The notes: generated by a model not told the origin, from the sequence alone. A DNA stretch of 64,000 nucleotides from Aspergillus flavus (GCF_009017415.1 NC_092404.1:124001-188000); one strand, 5' to 3'; positions 24,401 to 36,631 are shown, counted from the stretch's first letter. Numbers and translations are program-made.

Positions 24401-27400
24401 CCGTCAAATCTACTGACAGAACATCATCATCAACGCGAGCTTCCAAGTGAACGCTGCCATCTCCGAGGTTACATTCAACAACCAAAGCATAAGGATCGAA
24501 TTCCGTCATGTCTGTCGGGACGGCTTCGAGCTCAGCAAATGCCCGTCTCCCATCTGCCTTAGGCTGGACGACGAAGAGGTTAGTGAAGTCAGTTGCTGCC
24601 AGCACCTGGGGGCTAATCTGGCGAATGTTTCGCAATCCAACATGCTGAAAGTTCATCATCTCGACGTTCTGCTCATGTTGGCTCTCAAGGAAGCTTTGGA
24701 GGGATGCCTCGGAGTCCAGGTGGACATTCATTGGAACGGTTGTGATCGTGGGACCAACAATGCTCTCAATGTGGGGGACGAGGGCGTCACGTCCCGAAAG
24801 CGTCAATCCGTAAAGAATGTCCTCGGAGTCAGTGTACCGTGCCATAACAATAGCCCAGGCTGCTCGCAAGAGGATAGCCATGGTCAGGCTAGATCCAGGC
24901 TCTAAGGCTACCTCGACATCACGGTGGCAGGTTTTCTTCGCTCTGGGTTGGTAGGTAGCATATGGCAACCGAGGGAAGGAGGAGGGTGGTTCTTGAGGAA
25001 CCATCGAGCGCCAGAATTCCTGCGATGCCTCGGGGTCGGTTTCCTGGATGTATTCCACGAATTGGGCGTATGACGGCGCTGTAGATGGAGCGACGCCTCC
25101 TGTATAGGCCTGTTCCAGCTGTTCGAACAAGAGTGGAACAGTCCATCCGTCATACATGGCGTGGTGAGCAGTCCAGACGAAGATAGAAGACCCACTATCT
25201 TCAACGATCGCATAGCGAGTCAACGGAGTGCCGCTGGTCACAGAAATGGCATGGTCGCGCTGGAGATACTTCTCCAAGGAAGAGTCTTGTTGCCATTCGA
25301 GCTTAGCAGCGTCTTCCGTCAACACAACCTGATACGATGTAGAGCCGATAGTAACAATACGGGTGCGTAGGATGGAGTGGGCGTCAACCAATGTTTGCCA
25401 GGCGTCTTTGAATCGCTGTATATCAAACCCAGCTGGCAGTCGGAATGCCGATTGGGCGACATAGGCACCAGTATGGGTGTTTGACATTGAGAACACACCC
25501 TCCTGGAGAGGGGTACAAGGATATACATCCTGGATGTCGCTGCGTGCAATAGAGCAATGGCCTGCGGCTTCCTCCAGCAGCGCGTCCGTATTGGTGGCAT
25601 TATTTAACATCGAGAATGGTTCATAAACATTCACTTGTTCGTCAGCCTTGGCTAATTCCACGCGTTGGGCCATTTGAGACAACTCCGGATACCGGAATAT
25701 ATCAGCGACAGTAAGCAGGAGGTTTGCTTCCCGTGTTGCGACGACCAGTTTCATGGCACCAATTGAATCACCCCCAAGTCGGAAAAAGTTATCGTTGCGG
25801 CCCACAAGGCTAGGGTCTTTTCCTAGGACAGCCGCCCACAAAGTCCGCAGCTGCTCCTCTTCCTTGGTCTGGGGGGCGGCCTTATCCTGGTTGGCTAAGG
25901 CGTACATCTCCATCTGCTCATGAGAAAGGCCGGGGACGGCACGGCGGAGCGCGATCCGATCGACCTTGCCCGAAATGGTCATTGGGATGTGAGAGATCGG
26001 GATGAACAGGCTGGGAAGCATGTACACGGGCAATGTATCTGACAGGACCTTCTCGAGGACCCGCAGTTTGGCCGTGAATTCGGGCGATAGTGGGACAAAG
26101 AGTTCATTCTCCGTAGAGGATGCGTTCTCCATCTTGAGGAAAGCAACCAATGTTTGAGGAGGCAAAACAACCGAGTCCACAGTGACGTGCGCGGCACCCG
26201 GCAGATTCTCCAGGATGGCATGCTCAATCTCGCCCAGCTCAACACGCTGGCCTCGGACCTTGATCTGAGTGTCCTTTCGGCCAATGAACCGAAGCTGGCC
26301 ATCCGGGTAGTAGCGGACCAGATCACTGGTTTTGTAGAACCGGCGTGGCTGTCCATTCTCGGGCTTAGGCAACCAGGCAGGATCTTCGAAGAAAGCTGCC
26401 TTTGTCTTTTCAGGCTCATTCAGGTATCCCCGAGTGACCAGAGGGCCCTCAATGATCAGTTCACCAATGCAGCCAACGGGGAGAAGCTTGTTAGTATTCT
26501 CAGGATCTGTCACCCAGAGGCGGGTTCCAACAGCATGTCCTAGTCCGGCGGGGTCGCTGTCTGCGGTCAGGGGTTCCGTTCCCATGCTGTAAATGGTACA
26601 TTCCGTAGGTCCGTAGACGATGCGCAACTCCAGAGCATCGGTCCATGGGGCAATATCTTCGCGTGAGATCGCTTCACCTCCCAGGACGACTGTCTTCAGC
26701 GTAGGAACGGTTTCTGGGGAGAGCAGGCCGAGAACCCGAGGTGTCAGGAAAGCCCAGTTGACCCCGAGTTTATTGATTGCGCCGGCCAAATCATCGACGC
26801 GGTCTTTCTCACATGGGATACAGACCGTACCACCACGAGTCAACGTGGTGAACGTGTCAGAGACACTGGCATCGAACGCGTAGGCAGAAAACTGCAGGAC
26901 ACGCGAGCCTGGTCCGACACCCCATTCGGACCCATGAGCTTGAATGCTGGTGATGAGGGAGCGATGCTCGAGGACGATACCCTTCGGCTTTCCTGTACTG
27001 CCGGATGTGAACGACACGAAGGCTGGGTTAGATGGTTGCGCCTGAGGGAGTGTGCAGTTGTCGGTAGGAGCAGGAAGTTCGTCGAGGAAACTTTCATCCA
27101 CGACAACAATATGCTCCACGAGGCCTTCGAGCAGTTTGGCGTGTTGCGCTGAAACAACTGCAACACGAGCCTGGCATCCATCTAAAATATCTTGAATGCG
27201 GGATAGTGGATGCGCAGAACTCAGACCAACACCAGCACTTCCAGACTTCATGATCGCCACCATAGTCACCGTTGCCAATCGGGACTTCTCGAAGCAATGG
27301 GGAATCAACACCTCTGGTCCAGCCCCCAGCTTCGCTAAGTGATGGGCTAGCTTTTCGGACAGCAAATCGAGCTCGGAATAGGTGTACTCGCCATCCCAAG

Positions 27401-30400
27401 CGCACACTGCCTGCGCATCAGGTTGCTTCTTGGCTTGATCGTAGAAGTATTCATGCACACAACCAGACTCCGCAACTGGCTCAATCTTGTTCCACTCAAA
27501 GATCTGGGCTCGGTCCTGTTCATTAAATAGGTCAATATCGGTGGGCTTGACTCCGCCTTGGTCTATAATTCCGTAGATTGCGGCGCTGAATGTATTGGCC
27601 AGATTCATGGCATCACCCTGTGTCAGCGAAGAGGACCAGTAGCCGATCGAAATCTCAACATCATCAGTAGTAATGTCAATAGCAACTGCGAGATCGAACT
27701 ATTAAAAGAAGCATCTATTAGTGCCTTACTCTAGGGTTCAAAGTAGGTTATGGCGTTTCACTCACATCTGTCGGGTCATCTTCTTGAACCGCCCGGAAAG
27801 AAAGCGCATCCCCAAATTGCTGGTCCGGAACACCTTTCTGGAGAGAGATGATGCTGTTGAACAAGGGCATACCGGATAGGTTCAGACCATGCTGAATCTG
27901 TGCCAGGGAGCAATGCTGGTGGGCCAAAGCGGTAAAATAGTCGTTCTGCATGGTGTCGACCGCGTCCAGAGCAGCCTGGTGCTGATCCAACCGCACCCGA
28001 CAAACCAGCATGTTAATGAAGGCTCCCACAGCGTTCTCAATGCCTTTCACAGGTACATCACGACCAGAGGCCACATAGCCAAAGCAGACATCATCGGATC
28101 CAGTGTACGCCCGGAGAACCAAAGCCCATGCGGTTTGTATCACATTAGCAATAGTGACTCCATGTGCTACGGAAAACTTTGACAGATCCTTCATTCCGGC
28201 GAAAGGAACTTTCACAGACCGGATCTGCTTGGATTGTCCATCACGAGGATACATGGGAACAATGGTTGGCTGAACCCCTGCAAGGTAGCTGGTCCAGTGG
28301 CTCATGGACTCGCTCTGGGAGTGCTCCGGGGAAGAGATGTATTGGATGTAGTCACTGTACAACGATGCAGGCTCTGTGAATGATTTGCCGTCAAACGCTA
28401 GTGACATCTCCTGCAAGACTACCTCAGTGGACCCACCATCCACGATCGCGTGGCTGAGCTCCACCATCATGTAGACGTTGTCACCGCGGGTACGACAGAT
28501 AGTGAGATGGTGCTGGGGTTCTGAGGCATTGTAGGTTGGCGAGGGCAGAGACTTGAGGAAATTGGTTACCTCCGCTTCATCATCCGAGCACATGTACTCG
28601 CAGCAATGAACGCTGGCAGTGACGTTCTTGAGTACGATCTGCTGGAAGATACCACCGGCGTCGACGAAGATGCTTCTGAGAGATTGATGGCGATCTACAA
28701 CACCCTGCCAGGCACGCTGAAGACCCAAAATTGTGGTCGTCGCATCCATAATGGAGAGCACCTTAAGGACACGTCGAATTTCATATGTGCCGGGAAACTT
28801 GACCTGGCTCAGAAGAATTCCATCCTGGACAGGGGAACAGCCGTAGATATCTTCCACATCGTCCTTGCTAGAGAGACCAGCTTTGGACAGAAGCGCGTCG
28901 TCGATGGCGGCGGTTCGCTCAGCGGGCGTGGAAGCAGGGGCAATAACGGTGTCCTCCTCCACAGACACCTGAGATGAGCGGACGGTCTTAGAAGCCAAGT
29001 CAATCAGGCTTTTGGCCCGAACCACATCGAGCACCGAGACCTTCAGCTGTTCCCGGCGGCACCGCGCCACCACTTTCATGGCCGTAATCGAATCACCTCC
29101 CAAAGCAATGAAGGACCGGTTATGCTTCAGCTTCGGCAGTGGAAGGCCCAATTCCTCCGCCCAGATTTCTTGAAGAAGAAGCTCCGTGTCGGATAATTGC
29201 ACGGTCTCGTTGGTTTCTTCTTCTTCCGCGATACCGGCGATTTCGTTGTAAGTATCTTCATCCATATCACGAACCCATTGATTCAAGGCAACACCATTCA
29301 CCTTCCCGGATGTTGTAAATGGAAGGGCGGCCACCACCACCCAAAAGGTGGGTACCATATAGCCGGGAACCTGAGCGGCGAGACGGGTAGAAATCTCTGG
29401 GATAAATCCGCGGGCTTGCTTTCTCTGGTCGATCAACAGCTCGTGTACTTCGGCGTCTCGTGGCCCCTCATACGGGAAGGTATGGAGCGAGAGGACAGCC
29501 ACCAGATTTCCCTTGCAAGGCCCCGCCTTGGGAAGCAGGACGCGAGCATGACGCACCATGGAGTCCACGGAGAGACGTTGCTCGATCTCGCCTAGCTCCA
29601 AACGCTGGCCTCGAAGTTTGACCTGGCGGTCCTTCCGCCCAATAAAGCTAATCGTGCCGTCGCTGTTGTTTCTGACGAGGTCACCGGTCTTGTACAGTCG
29701 GAACGGGGCTGGCTTGGAGGTCATGTTTTGCAGGAAAACAGGTGCCTCGTCCAGGAATACCGCCTCGGTCTTCGCGGGCTCGTTGAGGTAGCCTCTTGCA
29801 ACAATCGGGCCTTGGATGAGCAGCTCACCCACTGCCCCGATCGGGACCAGACGGTTGTGGTCATCCGGGTGCACGACCCAGCACACCGCGCCGTAGCCGC
29901 GCCCGATGTTTGCCGGGTCGGCGTCCGGAGTGAGATGAGGGTTGATCGTTGCTGCGACGGAACATTCACTGGGGCCATATCCTAATGACATTGGTTAGCA
30001 ATTAGTTCAGCTCAGACCTGCAAGCACGGGACCTACCGTTGATCAGATGCAACTTGCCCGCCCAGGTCGTGACATCGATCTGGCTCAGCGCTTCACCACC
30101 AAGAGCCAGAGTCTTCAGAGTAGGCACATCGGCTGGATCGACCAAGCGCACCACCGAGGGAGTCATGAAGGTCCAGGTGATGCGCAGCGCGTTGATGATA
30201 TGAGCGATTCCATGCTGTGCCAGCTCATCGCTGGGGAAGCAGACACAAGCACCGGTAGTGAGAGTGGTGAAGATTTCGAGCATGCTAACATCGAATGTGT
30301 ACGGTGTCATCTGTAAAATTCTGCTGGTAGGGTCGATCTCGCCCGCTGTGACGTGCTGATTTGCAGCCGTCAGGAAGGACTCGTGTTCCACCACACAGCC

Positions 30401-31693
30401 CTTGGGGGTTCCGGTACTACCGGAGGTGAAAATAATGTACAGGATGTTTTTGGGTGTGACTGCAACCACTGGGGATGCTTTCTGCGCCGGGAGTGCCATC
30501 ACACTTTCCTGGTGAACAGAGAAGACGTTGCAGTTGTCCTGCCAGAGCGGTTCATATTGCTGGGAGGTGAGGATCAACGGAGCCTGTAACTGCTCCATAA
30601 TTTCCATCGAACGGGATCGCGGTTGTTTAGCGTCCAGATTCACAATGGCACCGCCCGCTTTAACGACAGCGATCATGGTGACAATTGCCCATTTAGACTT
30701 CTCGAAGAACAGGGGCACGGCCACTTCAGGGCCCACACCCCGATCTACTAGATAGTGGGCCAGGCGATCTGTGAGCGCCTGCAGCTCGCCATATGTCATG
30801 CACCCATCTGGGCCTTGGATGGCAAGTGCCTCGGGCTCTTTGCGGGCCCGCTCGTCGATGAGGTGGTGTAGGCAGCGAGAGACCACCTCGGGCATCCGCT
30901 TGTTCCATTCCCAGATTTGGTGCATTCCATCCTGGCTCATTAAACTTACCTCGGAGAGGGGGGTTCGGGGGACTTTGATGATCTCACCGAGTACGTGGCT
31001 CAGGGTCGCCGCGCAGTGCTTTGCCTGCGAGGCAGGGATCAAGGAAGTCGGGCATTGCAGGTCGACGACAAACTGATCCTGTAGGTACCGGGCGTGAATG
31101 GCAAGGTAATTGCCCGGCTTGGTGCTCCTTGTTAGTATCACGGTCGATCAACATAGTCGCGCCAGAGTCCGTACCTGTTCCCGCTCTGGGGATTCTTCAT
31201 CATACAGCATCACAACGCTGTTGAAAGCTGGACCACCCGCTCGGGCGGACAATTCCTGGAATTCGGCCGGTGTCATCAGGGCGGATGACGAAATACTGGC
31301 CTGTAGCGTCTCTTCCGCGTCGACGAGCGTCTTCAGCACGGACTTGCCCCCGTCGATCTCCGCCTGGTAGACGCCCACATGGGGCACCCCGGCGACAAAT
31401 CGAACAAAGAGAAAGCCGACCGTCTCGGTGTCGGCGTACGCGGAGAGAACCATGGCCCAGGCGACATTCAGCACACTCAGGACCGACAGTCCATGTCGTT
31501 CGCAGAATGCAGCCAGGGCCTTTCCCTGGGACACAGTGCCCAGGTCCAGGGGGATTTGCGCCTGGTCGGTCTGTTCTTTATCTAAGATAACTCCGTCAGT
31601 AAGGGTGGGGAAAAAGAAGGAACTCCCCTTGGATCCCATAGGGATTTGGGCCGTGATGGCCTGGAATGCGGTGTAGTCTCCGGCGTCACCCAT
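10802..31693 (-). CDS. Multimodular non-ribosomal peptide synthetase, 6885 residues
   Basis: Five exons, 31693-31175, 31117-30037, 29981-27766, 27698-19851 and 19795-10802, total 20658 bases, an exact multiple of three. The introns are 55-67 bases. Domain order: partial C, A1, T1, C2, A2, T2, C3, A3, T3, E3, C4, A-remnant, T4, C5, A5, T5, C6, A6 (degenerate), T6, CT, degenerate T. A1, A2, A3 and A5 have sound TSGSTGxPKG loops. T1-T6 have GGDSI. C motifs are SHAIVDG (C2), HHAMYDG (C3), SHTLVDG (C4), HHSIYDG (C5), HHATYDG (C6) and SHAQYDG (CT). E3 has HHLVVDAVSW and EGHGREPW. There is no thioesterase or reductase, so CT presumably releases the chain by cyclisation. Nearby FAS, BCAT and P450 genes suggest one residue is a 2-amino fatty acid. 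By-eye A-domain pocket codes match nothing I can name safely. Confidence 0.95.
12490..15729 (-). other. NRPS module 6 with degenerate A domain (C6, A6*, T6)
   Basis: C6 has HHATYDG and T6 has GGDSIVAMK. In A6 the ATP-binding loop reads FTSDSTAKPQI instead of FTSGSTGKPKG (near 13875-13840), and the A5 motif reads YGSSE. Later motifs (YRTGD, GKADR) persist. Loss of both loop glycines and the second lysine suggests weak or no activation. Confidence 0.85.
15730..18969 (-). other. NRPS module 5 (C5, A5, T5)
   Basis: C5 has HHSIYDG, A5 has YTSGSTGKPKG and YGPSE, and T5 has GGDSIAAMK. By-eye pocket residues of A5 are D, V, D, E, V, S, S, V, C. The acidic pair would be unusual for a neutral side chain; low confidence. 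Confidence 0.8.
18970..21009 (-). other. NRPS module 4 with a deleted A domain (C4, A remnant, T4)
   Basis: C4 is complete (SHTLVDG). Between its end near 19720 and T4 (GGDSIGAMK, about 19098-19063) there are only ~180 residues instead of ~550. What remains resembles the small C-terminal A subdomain (YLPEELIPTLYLPVNGLP), without the TSGSTG loop, YGPTE or the A10 lysine. The module cannot load its own carrier. Confidence 0.85.
21010..25689 (-). other. NRPS module 3 (C3, A3, T3, epimerase E3)
   Basis: C3 has HHAMYDG, A3 has FTSGSTGKPKG and YGPAE, and T3 has GGDSITAMQ. About 450 residues of epimerisation domain follow (roughly 22380-21020), with HHLVVDAVSW and the EGHGREPW signature. This is the only E domain, so residue 3 is predicted to be D-configured. 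Confidence 0.85.
25690..29019 (-). other. NRPS module 2 (C2, A2, T2)
   Basis: C2 (about 28870-27600) has SPVQDGILLSQ and SHAIVDG and resembles C4, the domain after the epimerase. A2 has FTSGSTGKPKG, AFDASVSD and YGPTE. T2 has GGDSIGAMK. By-eye pocket residues of A2 are D, A, S, F, V, G, V, I, Y; low confidence. Confidence 0.8.
29020..31693 (-). other. NRPS loading region and module 1 (partial C, A1, T1)
   Basis: The N-terminal ~240 residues look like the C-terminal half of a condensation domain and lack an HHxxxDG motif, as is common at the start of fungal NRPSs. A1 has FTSGSTGTPKG and YGPSE, with YGPSE just after the third exon begins. T1 carries GGDSITAMK near 29113-29077. By-eye pocket residues of A1 (GrsA positions 235-331) are D, V, L, F, A, G, G, V, A; low confidence. 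Confidence 0.8.
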
Positions 31694-34600
31694 TGTGATT
31701 AGTGTTCTTTGGTGTTTGAGTTTGAAGGGTATTTGAAAATTGATAGGATTGCAATTAAAAAGGTAGAGGAAGAGGCAACAGGTGAGGAGAAGTTGGCAAA
31801 ACAATGACGGACGTAGTGTAAGGAGAGAAAGAATGATAAAGTCTGATTGCTTCACGGAAGATCAGAGCTGAGCTTTTCTATAGACCAGGCACGTTTGATA
31901 GATACGGTAAGTACATCGGCCAGAAGATGGGTAGAACTGGGTAGATATTAATCCTCGACGGCGACGGCAACTGCACCGTGCTATTCAGGAGCTCCAAAGG
32001 CGTCCACCAATCAACACGCTTCTCATCCGACATCGAGCTGCAGTCGTGGATTCCATGTGCATGTCAGACTGAGTGCCCTGCCATCCGCCTTGGTGCGTGG
32101 GGGCGGCTCTCCCATTAGGGCTGACAGTCCCCCCTGCCGACCTCGTGTCAGCCACGTTCTTGGAGCAGTCTGTAACATGTCACAGTCTGGCAACTAGTCT
32201 TGAAGGTGCGGCGCAGGTGATGATAGCCCCCAAAAGGATTCTTGCGGTCAGCCTGGGGGCCAGAGTTGCCTGAGGCTGCTTGTGTTCTTACACGCATCTT
32301 ATCTTGCAGTAGCGTCGCGGTAGCGTGGATCCGTCCGAGCTTACTGCACAAATTGACCGTATATAGAAACACGAACGAACCACAATGACATAGAGAAGAG
32401 GAGTTAGCTCGGGTTAATCTCAAAGCCTCATCGCCATGAGGTGAGAACTGTCCGTTTCTGGCAGGTCAAGTTCCGGTAATTAGCAAGTCATTCTGAACCA
32501 AGTCCTCCGCCCCGGAAGAAATATGTAGAATAAGCTCCACATGAGAAAAGAAAGGAAATCCAATTACAAGATCCCATCTCTTGTGACATATGCAAGATCC
32601 ATGCGCAAGTCAAGAATGTTGGTCCAAAGACACCTTGGGAGTCGTCTTACTCGAGAATCTAAACTTATCATTTTCTGGGGCTAGTGTGATAACGATGCCT
32701 GCAGAAGGACCCGTAGGTCACCGCCCCCATTTCTCCGCCGCTAGAGTTTCAAGTTTTAAGAGGGAATGTCGCGGCTGAGCACCTTCGTTGCATTAGCTTG
32801 ACGCTTGAGAACCAACATTCCCTACATCAGTTTAGTGCGACTCATGAATACCATCTTACTATGTTGCAGTTGGGGGCGAGGACACGATTGCCCAATGGAA
32901 TCCACGCCTGTTCGAAATTTGATTCCATGACTGCTATTTTGAGACAGATCGGACTTCTGCCGGTGGTTGGTGTAAGGTGATCTAAATAGAAGCTAAATGC
33001 CGAAGGGGGGCGGGACCCCAGTCGAGTATAATTCAATGCAGTATTATGGAGTAGAAAGGTTATATATAGACGAAAGGCCGATCCTTTGCGATGGGTCCTC
33101 CGCCGTCTCTGAAGATAGCCCACATCGCCTGGGTCATGTGTGGAGCTTCAAATCACGTCAAAGGCTATTGAATTCGCCTTTCGCACAGACTTCCTGCCGA
33201 CAGTGATAGCTCTGAGACGGCCTCTCGCCGTCGGTGTCAACCACGCGGTCGTGCATTGGCCGTGCCAAAGTCATTGCAAATATTATTCTTCATCCCGAAA
33301 ATGGTTTGAGCCATGCCATCTTCCCCATTTCAAATCAGTGGGCCGCAACGCGCATCATACGCGTCGTCGAGAACCTCACGATTGTCCTCCCGACACATTC
33401 TTTCCTTTAAACCAGCCGTCGAAACGGATTCGAGCCACATCCGTAGAGAGTTGCGCGTTTGCGATGAGGTTGTCTGTGTAAAGGAACGGGTTTACGGAAC
33501 AGTGCATACGGAGAATGGACCATGCGACCGTGGGGAGCTGTACAATTCCGACCGTCGTAGTTGAATCTCGCTAAGGATACCTGTGTCAGGTCAATAAACA
33601 GATGATCTATCGATTATATATAGTGATTTTATCGTTCGCAGAGTCCGAATCACGATGTTCCCATTTTATGGCAGCGGGGTTGTGTGTGATCTCCAGGAGT
33701 CAAACATTCAACTGTAGACGGGTACATATACTGCCAGGCAGAATAACTGACCGCTTTTCTTTCCCTCCGTATGAGCTTCACCGTCACGGTCTCCGATGTT
33801 AAGCTCTTTTGACGGGGTTGAACCCAAGTTGAACCCCTCTTGGCGCTTTCTGGAAACCCGCTAAGTCGCTTGAGGAAAAGGCTTGTTCTGTGTAGTGTTT
33901 TAATTGGTTGAATGCGTTACTGCCCTCGGTTATGGCCGGATTTAGCCTATAGTGGTATAGATTATGGACTATTTTGACCAATAGAAGCCATCCATTCCAC
34001 TCCACCATCTCTCCCCGATGAGCAGAGAGGGAGACTGTTTACTCTGTAAAGACGGCAACGTTGACCCTCAAGGACTGAAATAAAGAGGTTTGGTAGACTG
34101 TGGCGAGTGGACTATTAGTTGGGCTACCAAATATGGACGCGAGATGCAATTACTCCAAGAATTAAGCTGTTTATCGCCTACACCTACGTGAACGCTGTGC
34201 CATACTTAGATGCACTCAAATATATATCTCTCTACATCACGGTTATGTTTACTTTGAGGTCACCATCACTACGCACAACCCAAGGCATCGAAGGGCTGAC
34301 CAGAGCTAATAATTCGATATTCCGAAACTCTCTCTCAAAATGACCAGGTTGAAATGAAAATTAAAGACAAGCTCATTCAAAGATTAGCACTTGTATAGGG
34401 ACGGGAACTCTCCGACGCGGCGCGTCACCAATCACCACACCAATGTAGAGTAGCCATCGAGTAGAAGGGAGGTAAGACTATTAATTTTATGAGATCTTTT
34501 ATTGCTCATTCTCTTGTATACTCTAATCCATGTTTAATCTTCTCTCAACTCTATTTTATCTTTCATAATGTTCTGTTACCCTGAGGGCGTATTGTATGTA

Positions 34601-35092
34601 TATACGACGTAAAGCCCCGCGGTAGAAAAGGACATACATTGCCCACACCAGCATCTATCTCACAACCCAAAAAAAAGAAGAAAGAAAATAAAATAAAAAA
34701 GGTCAAAAAAAAAAATGAAAATTAAGCAATTTAAATGTCTATCGGACAGGATATAGGTATGCTTGCGCTGTGAAAACATCAACAACACCACCGCGTGAAA
34801 CAAGACGCGTATCATGAAACAAACACCGAATTTTCCCCGAGTCGACTTCTTTCTCTTCCCGCGGGAGAAGAGTCGTCAAGTCATGCAGAAAAAGAAACGC
34901 CGCGGGATATAGAGAAAAGACCGAATCAAAACTGAGAAAAATAAAGAAGACAAAGGAAATCTGACAAAAGAAAAGGCAAGGAACGACTGAAAGGAAAATC
35001 GCTTCTTTGAAATCATGGATGTCCGTAACACCAGAAAACACCGGGATATGCAGTCGATGCAGATATAGACCAGGATTCGACCCAGTTTCCGC
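31694..35092. other. Gene-free 3.4 kb upstream of the NRPS
   Basis: No frame here has recognisable domains. The first 1-1.5 kb should hold the NRPS promoter. I found no full ATCTCNCGNA match in it. The right part ends at the ankyrin gene's 3' side and includes A-rich stretches near 34660-34730. It may hold non-coding transcripts, but nothing in the sequence shows that. Confidence 0.5.
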
Positions 35093-35975
35093 TTATCCGG
35101 TCCGACCCGACCGGGCATCTAAGCGCGCCCCATGGGCCACTAGCAACTGTACCACTTCCACATGCCCCTTTTCGCTGGCGACATGTAGTGGTGTCGACCC
35201 ATGGTGGTCGCGAGCATTGACGTCGATGTGTTCGGTTGTGAGGAGCAATCGCACTACGCCCAGATGCCCGCACTGGGCGGCGATGTGCAGTGGGGTTTGG
35301 CCGCGTGAGTCCTGGACGTTCACGTTGACCCCGCGTTGAAGGAGCAGCAAGGAGACCACGCGCTCGGTGCCGTGGCTGGGTTCCTGAGGTGTTCTTGGAT
35401 TCGACTGCGGCTGCGAGGGAGGCGGCGTGGGAATGCCATCACGGGGTTGGTGGTGGATGTCTGATACATTCTCGCTAGAGAGGTCGCCCGAGGGTATTAT
35501 GCTGGGAAAGAGACATGGATCCTATCAAGAAGGTTAGTTCATGTCGGTCTGGGGATCGAAGCCATACGTCTTGGGCCGCACGAGGGAAGAAGAAGAAGCA
35601 AGATAGACGAAAGAGAGATAGTCAGAGACTTACACTGCTGGGTGTCCATAGAGGAGGTTGGCCGAATGGGGGATCCGACATGGTCATGGGCAAATCGCCG
35701 AGGGAGTTGGTCGCAGACCAACTGCCGTTGTCTGATAAGTCGGCATTTTGCCAATCTGCTTGAGAGAGGTGCAGGACATCAGAGTCGGCGGAGAATAGAC
35801 CGCTGGAATATTGGGACCAGAGGTCGTTATCGGCATATGAGATAGGCCAGGGACAGGGGTCAAGGGGATCCCCAGGTGCCAGCACCGGATCCAGGCCTTT
35901 CATCATCATTCCGACGGTCGAAGTTCGTGCAGGAGACGGACTCTGGGAGATGGACCACGCGGGACTATTCCGCAT
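35093..35975 (-). CDS. Ankyrin-repeat protein without a DNA-binding basic region
   Basis: Two exons, 35975-35634 and 35521-35093, join in phase 0 to give 256 residues. The N-terminal ~150 residues are Ser/Pro/Asp-rich and acidic, like an activation region (many Trp, Leu and Asp). The C-terminus has three ankyrin repeats (VVSLLLLQRGVNVN, TPLHIAAQCGHLGVV, TPLHVASEKGHVEVV). It resembles the second half of the bANK regulator at 7029-8227, but no RRRAQN-type basic region exists in this gene or in the 700 bases upstream. It is transcribed divergently from the aminotransferase. It could be a co-regulator, a decoy, or a decayed bANK paralogue; the first is inference from its position inside the cluster. 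Confidence 0.75.
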
Positions 35976-36310
35976 GATTTGAGATGGCAGGGTTCTTTTG
36001 CTAGCTCCAGAGTATCGCTACACCACCGGATGTACTGAGGCTGATAAAATTCTGGCAATATGGCTATGGTTCGTTCGGTCCGTCACACTTGTCCTCTTGT
36101 TTCTTTAATGTCTAAGGAGCGTGAGCTTGCTGATGGTGAGCTTACAGCTTCTTTACTCTGGGGGATCGACCATCTCAGCAACACCGAGTACTCGAACCTG
36201 ACCTTGCCGGCAAACTGGGGCACTGGATCACCATCGCATGGACATCTGTAACAAGAGAACACCACACAGCCCTACTTGGGGGCGGTTACAGACACGGTGA
36301 TCTCGCATTG

Positions 36311-36320
36311 TGCGTGAGAT
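36311..36320 (-). promoter_or_regulatory. Tox-box match ATCTCACGCA within an imperfect palindrome
   Basis: The minus strand reads ATCTCACGCA, a full match to the published TOXE binding motif ATCTCNCGNA. It forms the right arm of an inverted repeat: GATCTCGCA at 36299-36307 and TGCGTGAGATC at 36311-36321, with one extra base in the right arm. It sits 390 bases before the aminotransferase start and about 336 before the ankyrin gene start. Binding by the bANK regulator is inferred. Confidence 0.55.
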
Positions 36321-36631
36321 CTATGACGAGGGTCATCCGATCGAAAGGCTGAAACAGGGTAAAAGAATAAGCTATTACAAAAATAATAATAAGCTATCAC
36401 GCTAAAGATGAGTCTGCAGGTCCCGTCATCCCTCACAGTGCATCTGCAACCTCATGCCGGATGTTGTGGGGGCCAATCCAACGAGAAAAGAAGAAGGATG
36501 AGAGAAAGACCCAAGAATGCCGGGTTTCGATCAGTCCACAAAGGAATAGACGGTGCATAGATAAACCTCGTAATCCACAGAACCTGTCATAATCACCTGT
36601 TACATCACCGATCCTCTGGAACCCTGGAAGG

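Noticed and set aside
31118..31174. In-frame TGA near 31146 that seems to split the NRPS N-terminus
   Set aside because: It lies in a 57-base intron with donor GTACGG, a CTAAC branch site and acceptor AAG. Splicing restores a continuous frame.
35093..36265. Calling the second ankyrin gene a bANK transcription factor
   Set aside because: No basic region is found in its exons or in the frames upstream. It is reported as an ankyrin-only protein.
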